The notes below the pieces were generated by a model, which saw only the letters and a program-made list of their open reading frames with translations, did no database searches and was not told the origin of the DNA. A program made the translations under genes and the position numbers. A DNA stretch of 53,657 nucleotides, from NCBI GenBank assembly GCA_947176065.1, contig CAMWPB010000029.1, positions 1-53,657 on the forward strand. Reading direction: 5' to 3'. The stretch is from an uncultured Lachnospiraceae bacterium (GTDB lineage: Bacteria; Bacillota; Clostridia; Lachnospirales; Lachnospiraceae). Positions 8,356 through 18,374 of the stretch are shown in pieces; positions within the stretch are counted from its first letter, which is position 1; every line of letters begins with the position of its first letter.

Positions 8356-9216
8356 ATGATGAGAACGGTTTACAGACTATATTATATCCTGCGGGATTTT
8401 AACTGGCAGATGACGAAAAAAAATATCAGCGCTTTTGCGGCCAGCACGGCTTTTTTTCTTTTTCTGTCCATGATACCGCTTTTGATGGCGTTGTGTGCCA
8501 TTCTGCCGTATACAAGGCTGACGGAGGATAATCTGATCAATGCGATTACAAAGTTTACGCCGGACGCGGTGAACGGTCTGGTGATACGCATTGTGTCGGA
8601 CGTTTATGCAAGATCGGCGGGGACGATCACGGTTTTTGCGCTGGTTACGATCTGGTCGGCTGCCAAGGCCATGCTGGCACTGATTTACGGATTAAACGCG
8701 GTCAATGAAGTGGAGGAGAAACGAAATTATATTGTGCTGCGGGCGATCGCCTGTTTCTATACGGTGATCATTCTGGCGGCCACGCTTGTGGCGCTTTTTG
8801 TGATGGTGTTCGGCAATGTGATTGTGGATATTCTTCTCAGGGATATCCCGCCGCTGCATCTGGTGGTGCATGTGATCATGCGTTTTCGCTTTTTGGTTTC
8901 ATGGGTGATCCTGACATTCGTTTTTGCCATGATCTATGCCTTTGTGCCGAGCTGTAAGCTGCGGTTTAAGGCGCAGATCCCGGGGGCAGCCTTTGCCGCG
9001 GTTTTGTGGAGCGCCGCCTCCTATGCCTTTTCCGTCTATGTGGATCATTATAATAATTTCGGTACGTACGGGAGCTTGACTACTGTGGTCATTTTGATGC
9101 TCTGGTTTTATATGCTGATGTATATTCTGATGATCGGCGCCCATGTCAACAAATATTTCGGCCCGGTATATAAATTTCTTTTCGGGTGGCTTGACAAGTC
9201 GCCGCAAAGACACTAA
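8356..9216 (+). CDS. YihY/virulence factor BrkB family membrane protein
   Basis: A 286-residue integral membrane protein with about six hydrophobic segments. The family pattern is visible: an N-terminal FAASTAFFLFLSMIPLLMAL segment, the central loop with WSAAKAMLALIYGLNAVNE, and a C-terminal YGSLTTVVILMLWFYMLMYI segment. Members are often misannotated as ribonuclease BN; the true function is unknown, with transport suggested for some. Two adjacent ATGs (8356 and 8359) could serve as start. The 3' end overlaps the promoter of the pheST leader. Confidence 0.88.
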   Translation: MMRTVYRLYYILRDFNWQMTKKNISAFAASTAFFLFLSMIPLLMALCAILPYTRLTEDNLINAITKFTPDAVNGLVIRIVSDVYARSAGTITVFALVTIWSAAKAMLALIYGLNAVNEVEEKRNYIVLRAIACFYTVIILAATLVALFVMVFGNVIVDILLRDIPPLHLVVHVIMRFRFLVSWVILTFVFAMIYAFVPSCKLRFKAQIPGAAFAAVLWSAASYAFSVYVDHYNNFGTYGSLTTVVILMLWFYMLMYILMIGAHVNKYFGPVYKFLFGWLDKSPQRH

Positions 9217-9219
9217 AAT
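9191..9219 (+). promoter_or_regulatory. Promoter of the pheST T-box leader
   Basis: TTGACA (9191-9196), 17-base spacer, TAAAAT (9214-9219). It overlaps the last codons of the BrkB gene. Confidence 0.8.
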
Positions 9220-9225
9220 AGCAGA

Positions 9226-9531
9226 TAGATTTATAAACGGAAAGGCAAAGAAGGTGTCAGTAGGAAATTTTTTCCGCCAGAGAGAGGGAATCACCGGCTG
9301 TAAGTTCCCTTCGGTTCAGAAATTATCCGAAATTTCCCACCGGAGCTGTCCGGGCGAACCGATTAACGGTTTAGATTGATTGAATTAGTCCGGAACGTGG
9401 AGGCACGTTACGCCAAATGAAGCGTCCGTTTGCCGGTTTGTGTAAGAGACAGAAACCAAAAACGGGAAATTGGGTGGTACCGCGGAGTTTATTCGTCCCA
9501 TGTGTAGAGATGCACATGGGACGTTGTCATG
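9226..9531 (+). promoter_or_regulatory. T-box riboswitch, phenylalanine-specific
   Basis: The leader carries the invariant T-box TGGGTGGTACCGCG (9471-9484), followed by a terminator hairpin. The stem I landmark AGAGAGGGAA lies at 9282-9291. A likely specifier triplet TTC (Phe) is at 9334-9336, before CCACCGGAGC. Uncharged tRNA-Phe would pair with the specifier and the UGGN bulge and favour the antiterminator, raising pheST expression. The triplet assignment fits the downstream genes, but AAATTTCC could also pair with GGAAATTT near 9263-9270, so the exact loop should be folded. Confidence 0.92.
9494..9531 (+). terminator. Regulated terminator of the pheST T-box
   Basis: CGTCCCATGTG (9494-9504) pairs perfectly with CACATGGGACG (9513-9523), followed by a short T-rich stretch. 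Its 5' side adjoins the T-box sequence, as expected for mutually exclusive folding. Confidence 0.8.
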
Positions 9532-9550
9532 TTATGGAAAGGATGGAGAG

Positions 9551-10573
9551 ATGATGAAAGAAAAATTGGAACAGATCAAGGCTGAGGCCCTGCGCCAGAT
9601 CGAGGCCAGCGACGCTCTGGAAAAACTGAACGAGGTTAAGGTGACTTACCTTGGAAAAAAAGGTGAGCTGACGGCGGTGTTAAAGAGCATGAAGGATGTG
9701 GCTCCCGAGGACCGTCCGAAGGTAGGGCAGCTTGTCAATGAGACAAGGGAAGAGATTGAGAAGGTTCTGGAGGCCTCCGTTAAAAAGATGGAGCGGGCCG
9801 TACGCGAAGCGAAGTTAAAGACGGAAGTCATTGACGTGACGCTGCCCTCTAAAAAGAATAAGATGGGACACAGACATCCCAACACCATCGCGCTGGAAGA
9901 GGTGGAGAGAATCTTTATCGGCATGGGCTATGAGGTGGTGGAAGGCCCAGATGTAGAGAAGGATTATTACAATTTCGAGGCGCTGAATATTCCGGCGGAT
10001 CATCCGGCAAAGGATGAGCAGGACACCTTCTATATCACAGGGGACATTTTGCTTCGGACACAGACCTCCTCCGTGCAGGTGCATGAGATGGAGAAAGGGA
10101 AACTTCCCATCCGCATGATCGCGCCGGGAAGGGTGTTCCGCTCCGATGAAGTGGATGCAACGCATTCCCCGTCCTTCCATCAGATCGAGGGGCTGGTGAT
10201 CGATAAGCATATCACACTTGCGGATTTGAAGGGAACGCTGGCGGAGTTTGCGAAGGAGCTGTTCGGGGAGGACACGAAGGTAAAATTCAGACCCCATCAC
10301 TTCCCGTTCACAGAGCCAAGCGCGGAGATGGATGTGACCTGCTTTAAGTGCGGCGGAAAGGGCTGCCGTTTCTGCAAGGGCGAGGGATGGATTGAGATCC
10401 TTGGCTGCGGCATGGTACATCCCCATGTGCTGGAGATGAGCGGCATCGACCCGGAGCAGTATACGGGATTTGCGTTCGGTGTGGGACTGGAGCGTATCGC
10501 GCTGTTAAAATATGAGATTGACGATATGAGACTGTTGTATGAGAATGATATCCGCTTCCTCAAACAGTTTTAG
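9551..10573 (+). CDS. pheS: Phenylalanine--tRNA ligase alpha subunit
   Basis: Start is ATG 9551 or the adjacent 9554, after GGATGGAGAG; this gives about 340 residues, the normal PheS length. The N-terminal coiled coil (about 1-90) is followed by the class II catalytic core with [25 protein letters not shown] (motif 2) and [13 protein letters not shown] (motif 3). A Cys cluster, C264, C267, C272 and C275, forms the metal-site-like insertion of many bacterial PheS proteins. It charges tRNA-Phe as an alpha2-beta2 enzyme with pheT. It is controlled by the upstream T-box. A longer in-frame reading from 9470 lies inside the leader and is not coding. Confidence 0.97.
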   Translation: MMKEKLEQIKAEALRQIEASDALEKLNEVKVTYLGKKGELTAVLKSMKDVAPEDRPKVGQLVNETREEIEKVLEASVKKMERAVREAKLKTEVIDVTLPSKKNKMGHRHPNTIALEEVERIFIGMGYEVVEGPDVEKDYYNFEALNIPADHPAKDEQDTFYITGDILLRTQTSSVQVHEMEKGKLPIRMIAPGRVFRSDEVDATHSPSFHQIEGLVIDKHITLADLKGTLAEFAKELFGEDTKVKFRPHHFPFTEPSAEMDVTCFKCGGKGCRFCKGEGWIEILGCGMVHPHVLEMSGIDPEQYTGFAFGVGLERIALLKYEIDDMRLLYENDIRFLKQF

Positions 10574-10670
10574 TGAACTGGGGCTCCGTTGCGATTGAAG
10601 ATGTTGATAAAGAGATATTTCGGACGATTATATCATTATGCATGAATGAAAGAAAGGAAGAGAATACAAC

Positions 10671-13091
10671 ATGAATACAGCATTATCATGGATTAAAGCA
10701 TATGTGCCGGAACTTACCTGCACGGATCAGGAGTATATGGATGCGATGACACTCTCCGGCACGAAGGTGGAGGGCTACACCAGACTGGATAAAAATCTGG
10801 AGAAAATCGTGGTGGGACAGATTCAGAAGATCGAGAAGCATCCCGATGCGGACAAACTGATCGTCTGTCAGGTGGATATCGGCGGAGAGGTGATCCAGAT
10901 TGTCACCGGCGCGCCCAATGTAAAAGAGGGAGATAAGGTACCTGTTGTCTTAGACGGCGGCAAGGTGGCGGGCGGTCACGACGGCGGCCCCCTGCCGGAG
11001 GAAGGTATTTCAATCAAGGCCGGAAAACTGCGCGGCGTGCCCTCAAATGGCATGATGTGTTCCATAGAGGAGCTTGGCTCCGACAGGAATTTTTACCCGG
11101 AAGCGCCGGAAATGGGCATTTATATTTTCGGGGATGACGTGCAGGTAGGCGCCGATGCGGTGGAGGCGCTTGGACTCCGGGATACGGTGTTCGAGTATGA
11201 AGTGACCTCAAACCGTGTAGACTGTTATAGTGTGATCGGTATTGCCAGAGAGGCGGCGGCTACTTTCAGAAAGCCCTTTGTCCTGCCGGAGGTGACGGTG
11301 AGGGAAAATGGCGAAAAGGTAGAGGATTATATATCTGTGGAGGTGCAGGATACGGAACTGTGTCCGAGATACTGCGCAAGGGTCTGCAAAAACATTAAAA
11401 TAGCGCCCTCTCCGCAGTGGATGCAGAGACGCCTTGCGGCAAGCGGCATCCGCCCTATTAACAATCTGGTGGATATCACCAACTATGTGATGGAGGAGTA
11501 CGGTCAGCCCATGCACGCATATGATCTGGATACCATTGCGGGGCATAAGATTATTGTCCGCCGTGCAAAAGAGGGTGATGTGTTCCAGACTTTGGACGGG
11601 CAGGAGAGAAAGCTGGATGCGGATGTGCTGATGATCTGCGACGCGGAGAAAGAGGTAGGTATCGCCGGGATCATGGGCGGCGAAAATTCCATGATTACCG
11701 ATCATGTAACTACCGTGCTTTTTGAGGCGGCGACCTTCAACGGCGCAAACATCCGTAAATCCGCAAAGCGCGTGGGTCTGCGGACGGATGCGTCCGGCAA
11801 ATTCGAGAAGGGGCTTGACCCTTACAACGCGGAGGCGGCCATCAACAGAGCCTGCCAGCTCATCGAGGAGCTTGGCTGCGGCGAGGTAGTGAGCGGCATG
11901 GTGGATGTGCATGGAGAGATGAAGGAGAAGGTGGTTCTGCCCTTCGAGCCGGAGCGTTACAATAAACTGCTTGGCACGGATGTCTCCGAGCAGGAAATGC
12001 TTGATATTTTCAGAATGATTGAGGTGGAGTACGACGCGGCAAAGAGAACGCTCACCATACCCACTTTCCGTCAGGATATTCTGCGTCAGTGTGATATTGC
12101 AGAGGAAGTTGCTCGGTTTTACGGCTACGATAAGATCCCGACCACACTTCCAAACGGCGAGGCTACCACGGGCAAGCTGCCCTTCAAGCTGCGCATTGAG
12201 CAGAAGGCAAGAGACATCGCGGAGTATTGCGGTTTCTCTCAGGGAATGTGCTACTCTTTCGAGAGCCCCAAGGTGTTTGACAAGCTGCTGCTTGCGGCGG
12301 ACGATCCGGCACGAAAGGCCATCACCATCGCCAACCCTCTGGGGGAAGATTTCTCGATTATGCGGACGGTTCCCCTGCACGGTATGCTGGTAAGCCTTGC
12401 TACCAATTACAACAGGCGCAACAAGGACGTGCGGCTCTATGAGCTGGGAAATATTTATCTGCCCAAGGCCCTGCCCCTCACGCAACTTCCCGAGGAGCGG
12501 ATGCAGTTTACCCTTGGCATGTACGGGGACTGTGATTTCTTTGATATGAAGGGCGTCGTGGAGGAGTTCTTTGAGAGCATCGGCATGCACAAAAAGGCGG
12601 TTTACGATCCGAAGGCGGACAGAAATTATCTCCATCCGGGCAGACAGGCAAACATCGAATACGAGGGAACTTTGGTTGGCTATCTGGGTGAGGTGCACCC
12701 GGAGGTCTGCGACAATTACGATATGAAGACCAGAGCTTATGTGGCGGTGCTGGATATTCCGGCGGTTCTGCCGTTTGCCACCTTCGACCGCAAGTATGAG
12801 GGCATAGCAAAGTACCCGGCAGTTTTGCGTGATATCAGTATGGTTGTGCCAAAGGAAGTGATGGCAGGGCAGATCGAGGCTGTCATTGCCCAGCGCGGCG
12901 GAAAGATTCTGGAAGATTATCAGCTTTTCGATATTTATGAAGGAAGCCAGATCAAGGATGGCTTTAAGTCCATGGCTTATTCCATTACTTTCCGGGCGAA
13001 AGATAAAACGCTTGAGGAGGCGGATGTGAGCAGCGCCATGAAGAAGATTCTGAACGGTCTGGAAGGCATGGGGATTGAGTTGAGAAGCTGA
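10671..13091 (+). CDS. pheT: Phenylalanine--tRNA ligase beta subunit
   Basis: 806 residues starting MNTALSWIKAYVPEL, close to the family's usual 790-810. Domains in order: an N-terminal tRNA-binding OB fold (about 40-155, with VVGQIQKIEKHPDADKL), the B3/B4 editing domain (about 210-390, with PINNLVDITNYV), the B5 domain (about 400-475), the catalytic-like core and a C-terminal ferredoxin-like anticodon-binding domain (about 710-806, with KYPAVLRDISMVVP). It follows pheS by about 100 bases with no terminator seen, so it shares the T-box control. Confidence 0.97.
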   Translation: MNTALSWIKAYVPELTCTDQEYMDAMTLSGTKVEGYTRLDKNLEKIVVGQIQKIEKHPDADKLIVCQVDIGGEVIQIVTGAPNVKEGDKVPVVLDGGKVAGGHDGGPLPEEGISIKAGKLRGVPSNGMMCSIEELGSDRNFYPEAPEMGIYIFGDDVQVGADAVEALGLRDTVFEYEVTSNRVDCYSVIGIAREAAATFRKPFVLPEVTVRENGEKVEDYISVEVQDTELCPRYCARVCKNIKIAPSPQWMQRRLAASGIRPINNLVDITNYVMEEYGQPMHAYDLDTIAGHKIIVRRAKEGDVFQTLDGQERKLDADVLMICDAEKEVGIAGIMGGENSMITDHVTTVLFEAATFNGANIRKSAKRVGLRTDASGKFEKGLDPYNAEAAINRACQLIEELGCGEVVSGMVDVHGEMKEKVVLPFEPERYNKLLGTDVSEQEMLDIFRMIEVEYDAAKRTLTIPTFRQDILRQCDIAEEVARFYGYDKIPTTLPNGEATTGKLPFKLRIEQKARDIAEYCGFSQGMCYSFESPKVFDKLLLAADDPARKAITIANPLGEDFSIMRTVPLHGMLVSLATNYNRRNKDVRLYELGNIYLPKALPLTQLPEERMQFTLGMYGDCDFFDMKGVVEEFFESIGMHKKAVYDPKADRNYLHPGRQANIEYEGTLVGYLGEVHPEVCDNYDMKTRAYVAVLDIPAVLPFATFDRKYEGIAKYPAVLRDISMVVPKEVMAGQIEAVIAQRGGKILEDYQLFDIYEGSQIKDGFKSMAYSITFRAKDKTLEEADVSSAMKKILNGLEGMGIELRS

Positions 13092-13200
13092 GTGCCTTCT
13101 GACTTTTAAATGAGATTAAGGATTGCAGTGGCAGGAATCGCTGGAAAGATGAATTTTACAAAAAAAGGAAATTTAGGAAGTGTAAGGCTTTGCGATGTGA

Positions 13201-13206
13201 TAAAAT
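13201..13206 (+). promoter_or_regulatory. Possible extended -10 promoter for the M18 aminopeptidase
   Basis: TAAAAT preceded by TGA forms an extended -10 element; no good -35 hexamer is present. It lies about 50 bases upstream of the start at 13258. Confidence 0.35.
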
Positions 13207-13257
13207 AGAAATAATGCGATGCTAATCGTAAAAGTCGAAATGAAAGGAGTGGTAACC

Positions 13258-14673
13258 ATGGAGCAGAAAAATACCTGGGAAACCTATGACGAGAAACAGC
13301 TTAAGGAAGTGGATACGTTTGCAAGAGAGTACATGGACTTTCTGGATAACGGTAAGACCGAGCGGGAGTGTATCGACCAGATCGTTAACACCTTGGATGA
13401 GGCGGGTTATCAGGAGCTTGAGGCTCTGGTGAAGGACGGAAAGGAACTCAAAACCGGGGACAAAGTGTATTCCGTATGGATGAATAAATCCATTGTGATG
13501 TTTCAGATCGGTAAGGAGAAGATGGAAAACGGCATCAATATTCTTGGAGCGCACATCGACTCTCCCCGTCTGGACGTGAAGCAGAATCCCCTGTATGAGG
13601 ACGGCGGTTTCGCCTATCTGGACACCCATTATTACGGCGGCGTGAAGAAGTACCAGTGGGTGACGATTCCCCTTGCCATACACGGTGTGGTTGTGAAGAA
13701 GGACGGCAGTACCGTGGAGATTAATGTGGGCGAGAATGAGGACGATCCCGTGTTCTTCGTGTCGGATCTGCTCATTCACCTTGCGAACGAGCAGCTTGAG
13801 AAGAAGGCCAACAAGGTGATCGAGGGCGAGGCGCTTGACATCATTATCGGCAATAAGCCGCTTGTGATTGACAAAAAGAAGGACGACGAGGAGGACAGTG
13901 CGCCGAAGGACGCTGTGAAGAAGGGAATCCTTGAAATCTTAAAGAAAGATTATGACTTTGAGGAGGAGGACTTTATCTCCGCTGAGCTGGAAGTGGTGCC
14001 TGCCGGAAAGGCAAGGGAAGCCGGTTTTGACCGCAGCATGATTCTTTCCTACGGACAGGATGACCGCGTGTGCGCCTTTTCTTCCCTGAAGGCAATGCTG
14101 GAAGTCGGGGTGACGGAGAGGACTGCCTGCTGTATTCTGGTGGATAAGGAAGAGGTCGGCAGCGTGGGCGCTACCGGTATGCAGTCCAAATTCTTTGAGA
14201 ATGCGGTGGCTGAAGTGATGAACCTTCTCGGTGAGTACAGCGAACTTGGCCTGCGCAGATGCCTTGCCCGTTCCTGTATGCTTTCCTCCGATGTGAGCAG
14301 TGCATATGATCCCACATACGCGTCCAGCTTTGATAAAAAGAATGTGGCTTATCTGGGCGGCGGTATGGTATTTAACAAGTTTACGGGCAGAGGCGGCAAG
14401 TCCGGCTCCAATGACGCAAACGCAGAGTATCTTGGTCACATCCGCGCGATTTTCGAGAAGGAGAAGGTGAATTTCCAGACAGCGGAGCTTGGCAAGGTAG
14501 ACCTTGGCGGCGGCGGTACGATTGCTTATATTCTTGCACTTTACGGTATGAACGTGATCGACAGCGGTGTGGCGGTATTAAATATGCATGCGCCCTGGGA
14601 GGCGACCAGCAAAGCGGACGTGTATGAGACGAAACGTGGCTATGTAGCTTTTCTGGAGAATGCGAGTCTGTAA
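13258..14673 (+). CDS. M18 family aminopeptidase
   Basis: ATG 13258 has AAAGGAG (13243-13249) about 8 bases upstream; the in-frame start at 13219 is less likely. The 471-residue product matches bacterial M18 (aspartyl aminopeptidase, aminopeptidase I zinc metalloprotease). Metal-binding motifs are visible: [10 protein letters not shown] with H99 and D101, LVDKEEVGS with the catalytic Glu pair, [12 protein letters not shown], and a C-terminal [17 protein letters not shown] containing the last metal ligand His. These dinuclear zinc enzymes remove N-terminal acidic or neutral residues from peptides in the cytoplasm. It appears monocistronic, ending at the terminator at 14733. Confidence 0.93.
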   Translation: MEQKNTWETYDEKQLKEVDTFAREYMDFLDNGKTERECIDQIVNTLDEAGYQELEALVKDGKELKTGDKVYSVWMNKSIVMFQIGKEKMENGINILGAHIDSPRLDVKQNPLYEDGGFAYLDTHYYGGVKKYQWVTIPLAIHGVVVKKDGSTVEINVGENEDDPVFFVSDLLIHLANEQLEKKANKVIEGEALDIIIGNKPLVIDKKKDDEEDSAPKDAVKKGILEILKKDYDFEEEDFISAELEVVPAGKAREAGFDRSMILSYGQDDRVCAFSSLKAMLEVGVTERTACCILVDKEEVGSVGATGMQSKFFENAVAEVMNLLGEYSELGLRRCLARSCMLSSDVSSAYDPTYASSFDKKNVAYLGGGMVFNKFTGRGGKSGSNDANAEYLGHIRAIFEKEKVNFQTAELGKVDLGGGGTIAYILALYGMNVIDSGVAVLNMHAPWEATSKADVYETKRGYVAFLENASL

Positions 14674-14732
14674 TCCCGTTTACAAATCAATATACTGACC
14701 GAGTCAGTCGAAAATCATGTAAGAGGAAAGAG

Positions 14733-14766
14733 AGCGCAGAGCAGAATAAGGGCTTCTGCGCTTTTC
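14733..14766 (+). terminator. Terminator after the M18 aminopeptidase gene
   Basis: AGCGCAGA (14733-14740) pairs with TCTGCGCT (14755-14762), followed by TTTCTC. Confidence 0.75.
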
Positions 14767-14798
14767 TCAATAAAAAATGTTTGGGAATGGATGAAGGA

Positions 14799-15833
14799 AT
14801 GACAGAACTGAAGAAATCGGATTTTTATTTTGATCTGCCGCAGGAACTGATTGCGCAGGACCCTTTAGAGGACCGTTCCGCCTCCAGACTCCTTGTACTG
14901 GACAGGGAGACAGGAGAGGTGGAACACCATACTTTTCGTGAGATTATAAATTATGTAAGGCCCGGCGACTGTCTGGTCTTAAATAACACCAAGGTAATTC
15001 CCGCAAGACTTATGGGCGTGAAGGAGGATACAGGCGCTGCCATAGAGGTGCTTCTTTTGAAACGGCGGGAGAATGACATTTGGGAAACTCTTGTGAAGCC
15101 GGGGAAGAAGGCAAGACCCGGAACGAAACTTGTCTTTGGGGACGGGTGTCTGCGGGCGGAAGTGCTGGAGGTGGTGGAGGAAGGCAACCGACTGATCCGG
15201 TTTTCCTATGAAGGCATTTTTGAGGAAGTGCTTGACCGGCTTGGGGAAATGCCGCTTCCCCCATATATTACCCACAAATTGCAGGATAAAAACCGATACC
15301 AGACCGTGTACGCCAAGTATGAAGGTTCTGCGGCTGCGCCTACGGCGGGACTGCATTTTACGGAGGCGCTTTTGCAGGATATCCGGGAGATGGGCGTGGA
15401 AACGGCTTTCGTGACCCTTCATGTGGGGCTTGGCACTTTCCGCCCGGTGAAAGCGGATCATCTCTCCGAACATCATATGCATTCCGAACATTATCAGGTG
15501 ACACAGGAGACGGCTGATCTGATAAACCGTACGAAAGAGAACGGCGGGCGGGTGATCTGTGTGGGAACCACAAGCTGCCGCACCGTGGAGAGCGCGGCGG
15601 ATGAGAGCGGAAGAGTGCAGGCGGGATGCGGCGACACGGATATTTTTATTTATCCGGGATACCGGTTTAAGGTGTTGGACTGCCTGATTACCAATTTCCA
15701 TCTGCCGGAATCCACACTGGTGATGCTGGTTAGTGCGCTGGCGGGCAGGGAGAACGTGCTGGCGGCGTATCAGAAGGCGGTGGAGGAGAAGTACAGGTTC
15801 TTTAGCTTTGGGGATGCAATGTTGATTCAATAA
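14799..15833 (+). CDS. queA: S-adenosylmethionine:tRNA ribosyltransferase-isomerase
   Basis: QueA transfers the ribosyl part of SAM to preQ1-tRNA to form epoxyqueuosine. The sequence shows [19 protein letters not shown] at the start, [40 protein letters not shown], and a C-terminal [18 protein letters not shown] with [14 protein letters not shown] chose ATG 14799 (344 residues) because it aligns with the family's usual N-terminus. ATG 14787 and TTG 14781 are in frame and would add 4 or 6 residues, and none has a well-spaced ribosome site. No other queuosine gene is visible nearby. Confidence 0.94.
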   Translation: MTELKKSDFYFDLPQELIAQDPLEDRSASRLLVLDRETGEVEHHTFREIINYVRPGDCLVLNNTKVIPARLMGVKEDTGAAIEVLLLKRRENDIWETLVKPGKKARPGTKLVFGDGCLRAEVLEVVEEGNRLIRFSYEGIFEEVLDRLGEMPLPPYITHKLQDKNRYQTVYAKYEGSAAAPTAGLHFTEALLQDIREMGVETAFVTLHVGLGTFRPVKADHLSEHHMHSEHYQVTQETADLINRTKENGGRVICVGTTSCRTVESAADESGRVQAGCGDTDIFIYPGYRFKVLDCLITNFHLPESTLVMLVSALAGRENVLAAYQKAVEEKYRFFSFGDAMLIQ

Positions 15834-15910
15834 AAAACGGCTTGTTACCGGTACTAGAGTCTAGAGACTCACTGAAAGACTCGCCTTCACAAAGGAGATC
15901 ATACAATACG

Positions 15911-17707
15911 ATGGGGATAAAACAGCGTGCAGGTCTGCTGACAGGATTATTTTGTATTTTGGCCGGAACTTTTGCGGCTTTCTCATATTTGGATTCAGCA
16001 TATAATACAGAATCGGCCGGAAATGTGGTGGTCGAAACAGAATCGGGAAATATTTATATAAAGGCAGCGGGGTACGAGATTGCCCTGTGGCAGAAAGGAA
16101 ACTTGAATTACGCATTTCTTCCATCAGCCTGTAAAGGAATGCATATAGAACTGGAAATACCGGAGGGAACAGATCCTGATTCTATCGTGTGGATGCATTC
16201 TGAAAATATTCCGGCGGTATTTATCGATACCGAGTCAGGATCAACGGAACAGATTCATGCCGATAAAAATGTAAAAGAGACAGGTGAAGTGTCTGTTTTG
16301 GGTGCGGACGGGGTTACCAGTTTTCGTATGCCGCTTTCCTACATCAAGAGCAGAGGAAACACTTCGTTTACATCCTTTGAAAAAAAGTCTTATCAGATTA
16401 AATTATCGGATTCGGTTTCTTTTTTGGGTATGGATGCCGCTAAAAAATGGATTTTTATTTCCAATGCACCTGATGCTACACTTCTTCGAAACGCACTAAC
16501 CAGAAATCTTGCGGGCCGTCTGGAACTGGCGCAGTCTGACGAAGGTGTTTTTGTAGATTTATACTTAAATGGGGAGTATAAGGGGAATTACTATGTCACC
16601 GAAAAAGTGGAAGTGAAGAAAAACAGGGTTCCGATCACAGATTTGGAAAAAGCAACAGAAATAGCAAACGGTAACGAAGATTTAAGTTCCTATGAAACGG
16701 CATGGACAGATACGACCAAGGCAAAACAGATTCCAAGTGACCCCGGGGATATTACCGGCGGCTATTTAATTGAGCGGGATTTTGAGAAGCGTTTTCTTTC
16801 GGAAGTCGAAATAAACAGCAGTTATTTTATAACCGAAGCGAAAGAGACTTTTATTGTCCGTTCGCCGGAGTATGTTTCGGAAAATCAGATTGCCTATATT
16901 AATAACTACATACAAAGTGTGGAAAATGCAATTTTATCCCATGATGGTATTGATCCCGGCAGCGGAAAATCTTATCAGGAGTTAGTTGATGTTAAATCTT
17001 TTGCGCGGAAATATCTTCTGGAGGAAGTAGCTTCCAATTATGACGGCGGTGTGGCGAGTTCCTATTTCTATAAGGACAGGGACTGCGTCAGCGAAAAACT
17101 GTTTGCAGGACCAATTTGGGATTATGACGTCACATGGGGAAATGCGCCTTCCTATCTTGGTTATCTTTCCAGGTCTCCTGAGAGGCTGACCAGACTGGAA
17201 GCCCATGAGGATTCGTCTGTCTGGTTTACTGCGCTGTATGAGAAAGCGGATTTCCATCAGGAGATGTGTTCCTGTTATCAGGAGGAAATAAGTCCTTATC
17301 TGCCAGTTTTGGCCTTGCAGGTGCTTCCGCAGCTTGAAAAAGCCACTGCGGCTTCTGCAGCCATGGACAGGATTCGATGGGAAAACCAGTACGCGGAAAA
17401 TGAAGCATTTGACAGCCGTGAAGAAGAGATTGCTTTTTTGACGGAATATATCCTTATGCGGAAAGCGTTTTTGGATAAGGCGTGGATAGAGCAGGTTCCA
17501 GTCTATCAGATTGAATTGCTGATTGAAAATACTCCTCATGATACGTTGTATGTTTTTGAAGGGGAAAGCTTGCCTGAACTGACCGATCCGGAACTTTCCT
17601 ACGCTGAATTCATTGGATGGACTTCGGAAAAGGACGGTCTGCCGCCCGATCAGAATACGCTTGTATACGAAGATATGGTTTTTCATGGGACGGTACAGTA
17701 TCCTTGA
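15911..17707 (+). CDS. CotH kinase-fold secreted protein
   Basis: Start ATG 15911 gives 598 residues, with AAAGGAG at 15890-15896 (a rather long spacing). The N-terminus is a signal or anchor helix (about 8-27). The CotH domain spans about 135-500: KSRGNTSFTSFEKKSYQIKL, KKWIFISNAPDATLLRNAL, DLYLNGEYKGNYYVTEKVEV, GGYLIERDF and IWDYDVTWGN. CotH proteins are atypical kinases known from spore coats but common as secreted proteins in Clostridia. The last 60 residues look like an InlB B-repeat-type (beta-grasp) module (FIGWTSEKDGLPPDQNTLVY). It converges on the minus-strand HTH gene with only 6 bases between them. Confidence 0.87.
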   Translation: MGIKQRAGLLTGLFCILAGTFAAFSYLDSAYNTESAGNVVVETESGNIYIKAAGYEIALWQKGNLNYAFLPSACKGMHIELEIPEGTDPDSIVWMHSENIPAVFIDTESGSTEQIHADKNVKETGEVSVLGADGVTSFRMPLSYIKSRGNTSFTSFEKKSYQIKLSDSVSFLGMDAAKKWIFISNAPDATLLRNALTRNLAGRLELAQSDEGVFVDLYLNGEYKGNYYVTEKVEVKKNRVPITDLEKATEIANGNEDLSSYETAWTDTTKAKQIPSDPGDITGGYLIERDFEKRFLSEVEINSSYFITEAKETFIVRSPEYVSENQIAYINNYIQSVENAILSHDGIDPGSGKSYQELVDVKSFARKYLLEEVASNYDGGVASSYFYKDRDCVSEKLFAGPIWDYDVTWGNAPSYLGYLSRSPERLTRLEAHEDSSVWFTALYEKADFHQEMCSCYQEEISPYLPVLALQVLPQLEKATAASAAMDRIRWENQYAENEAFDSREEEIAFLTEYILMRKAFLDKAWIEQVPVYQIELLIENTPHDTLYVFEGESLPELTDPELSYAEFIGWTSEKDGLPPDQNTLVYEDMVFHGTVQYP

Positions 17708-17713
17708 CGGAGA

Positions 17714-18151
17714 TTATTCTTTGGCAGTGTCCAGCACCGGGAACGCATGGTCAATCAGCAGTTCATTTACGTCCATAATTGTCATGTCCCTTTGCAGGGC
17801 GAACAGAATCAGCGCATCACGCTCATCTCTGGCATATAATTCCCGGCTGCCGGAAAGCTTTAACATTTTCTGTGTTTCCTCCTCGGAGAGCTGCAGGCCG
17901 AAGGCCAGAGCGATCAGCTTGTCCCGGGAGGGAATTTTGTCGCCGGCAAAAATCCGATACACATAAGCGCGGCCAAGCAATGAGCCGCGTATTACGTCCG
18001 CACGTCTGAGGTTCTTTCGGGAGAGCAGCATGTGCAGATGCTCGGACAGACTTTCTTTCAGCATGTGCTCCCTGTTTCTTGACAGATAATCTTCCATGTC
18101 TGTTGCGTGCTTAATTTCATGTCTCAATTCATCCGTTGATTTTTCACCCAT
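17714..18151 (-). CDS. Helix-turn-helix (XRE-like) protein
   Basis: The 145-residue protein starts at 18151 with AAAGGA about 10 bases upstream. Residues 30-95 are helix-rich and look like a Cro/C1-type HTH: LSRKNLRRADVIRGSLLGRA, VYRIFAGDKIPSRDKLIALA, then LQLSEEETQKMLKLSG. The C-terminal third (about 105-145) has an unrecognised helical tail. It is divergent from the acyltransferase-kinase operon and has its own promoter. By position it is a candidate regulator of that operon, or a binding partner or substrate of the kinase; neither is shown by sequence. DNA-binding specificity is unknown. Confidence 0.68.
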   Translation of the reverse strand: MGEKSTDELRHEIKHATDMEDYLSRNREHMLKESLSEHLHMLLSRKNLRRADVIRGSLLGRAYVYRIFAGDKIPSRDKLIALAFGLQLSEEETQKMLKLSGSRELYARDERDALILFALQRDMTIMDVNELLIDHAFPVLDTAKE

Positions 18152-18178
18152 TGCACATAGGAATCCTTTCGATGTTTT

Positions 18179-18204
18179 ACCTGTCAGGTGTGAGCCGTCC
18201 GGCT
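18179..18204 (-). promoter_or_regulatory. Palindromes in the leader of the HTH gene
   Basis: ACCTGTCAGGT (18179-18189) and AGCCGTCCGGCT (18193-18204) are adjacent inverted repeats in the untranslated leader. They could be operators for autoregulation or small hairpins. Confidence 0.35.
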
Positions 18205-18210
18205 GAAACT

Positions 18211-18239
18211 ATTATACCTGCTTTCGCCATATGTGACAA
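18211..18239 (-). promoter_or_regulatory. Promoter of the HTH gene
   Basis: On the minus strand TTGTCA (18239-18234), a 17-base spacer and a perfect TATAAT (18216-18211). The leader is about 50 bases. Confidence 0.75.
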
Positions 18240-18303
18240 CCGCGGAAACTTTTGAAAATCTGAAAGATATAACGGTATGTGATATCATGTGTCGGCATAA
18301 AAT

Positions 18304-18347
18304 GTCTACCCTTGGTAGACCAAAATCGACAAAATTTTCCCTATAAT
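18304..18347 (+). promoter_or_regulatory. Operator-like palindrome and -10 box of the acyltransferase-kinase operon
   Basis: GTCTACC (18304-18310), CTT, GGTAGAC (18314-18320) is a perfect 7-base inverted repeat. A TATAAT follows at 18342-18347. The -35 position (about 18319-18324) has no good hexamer and overlaps the right arm, so a bound protein could activate or block the polymerase. Transcription would start near 18354. Confidence 0.55.
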
Positions 18348-18374
18348 ACCTTCATGGGAGAGGGAAAACAGGAC

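Noticed and set aside
11208..12698. A 496-codon open frame on the minus strand of pheT
   Set aside because: It lies wholly inside pheT, which has clear family motifs; the composition fits an antisense shadow.
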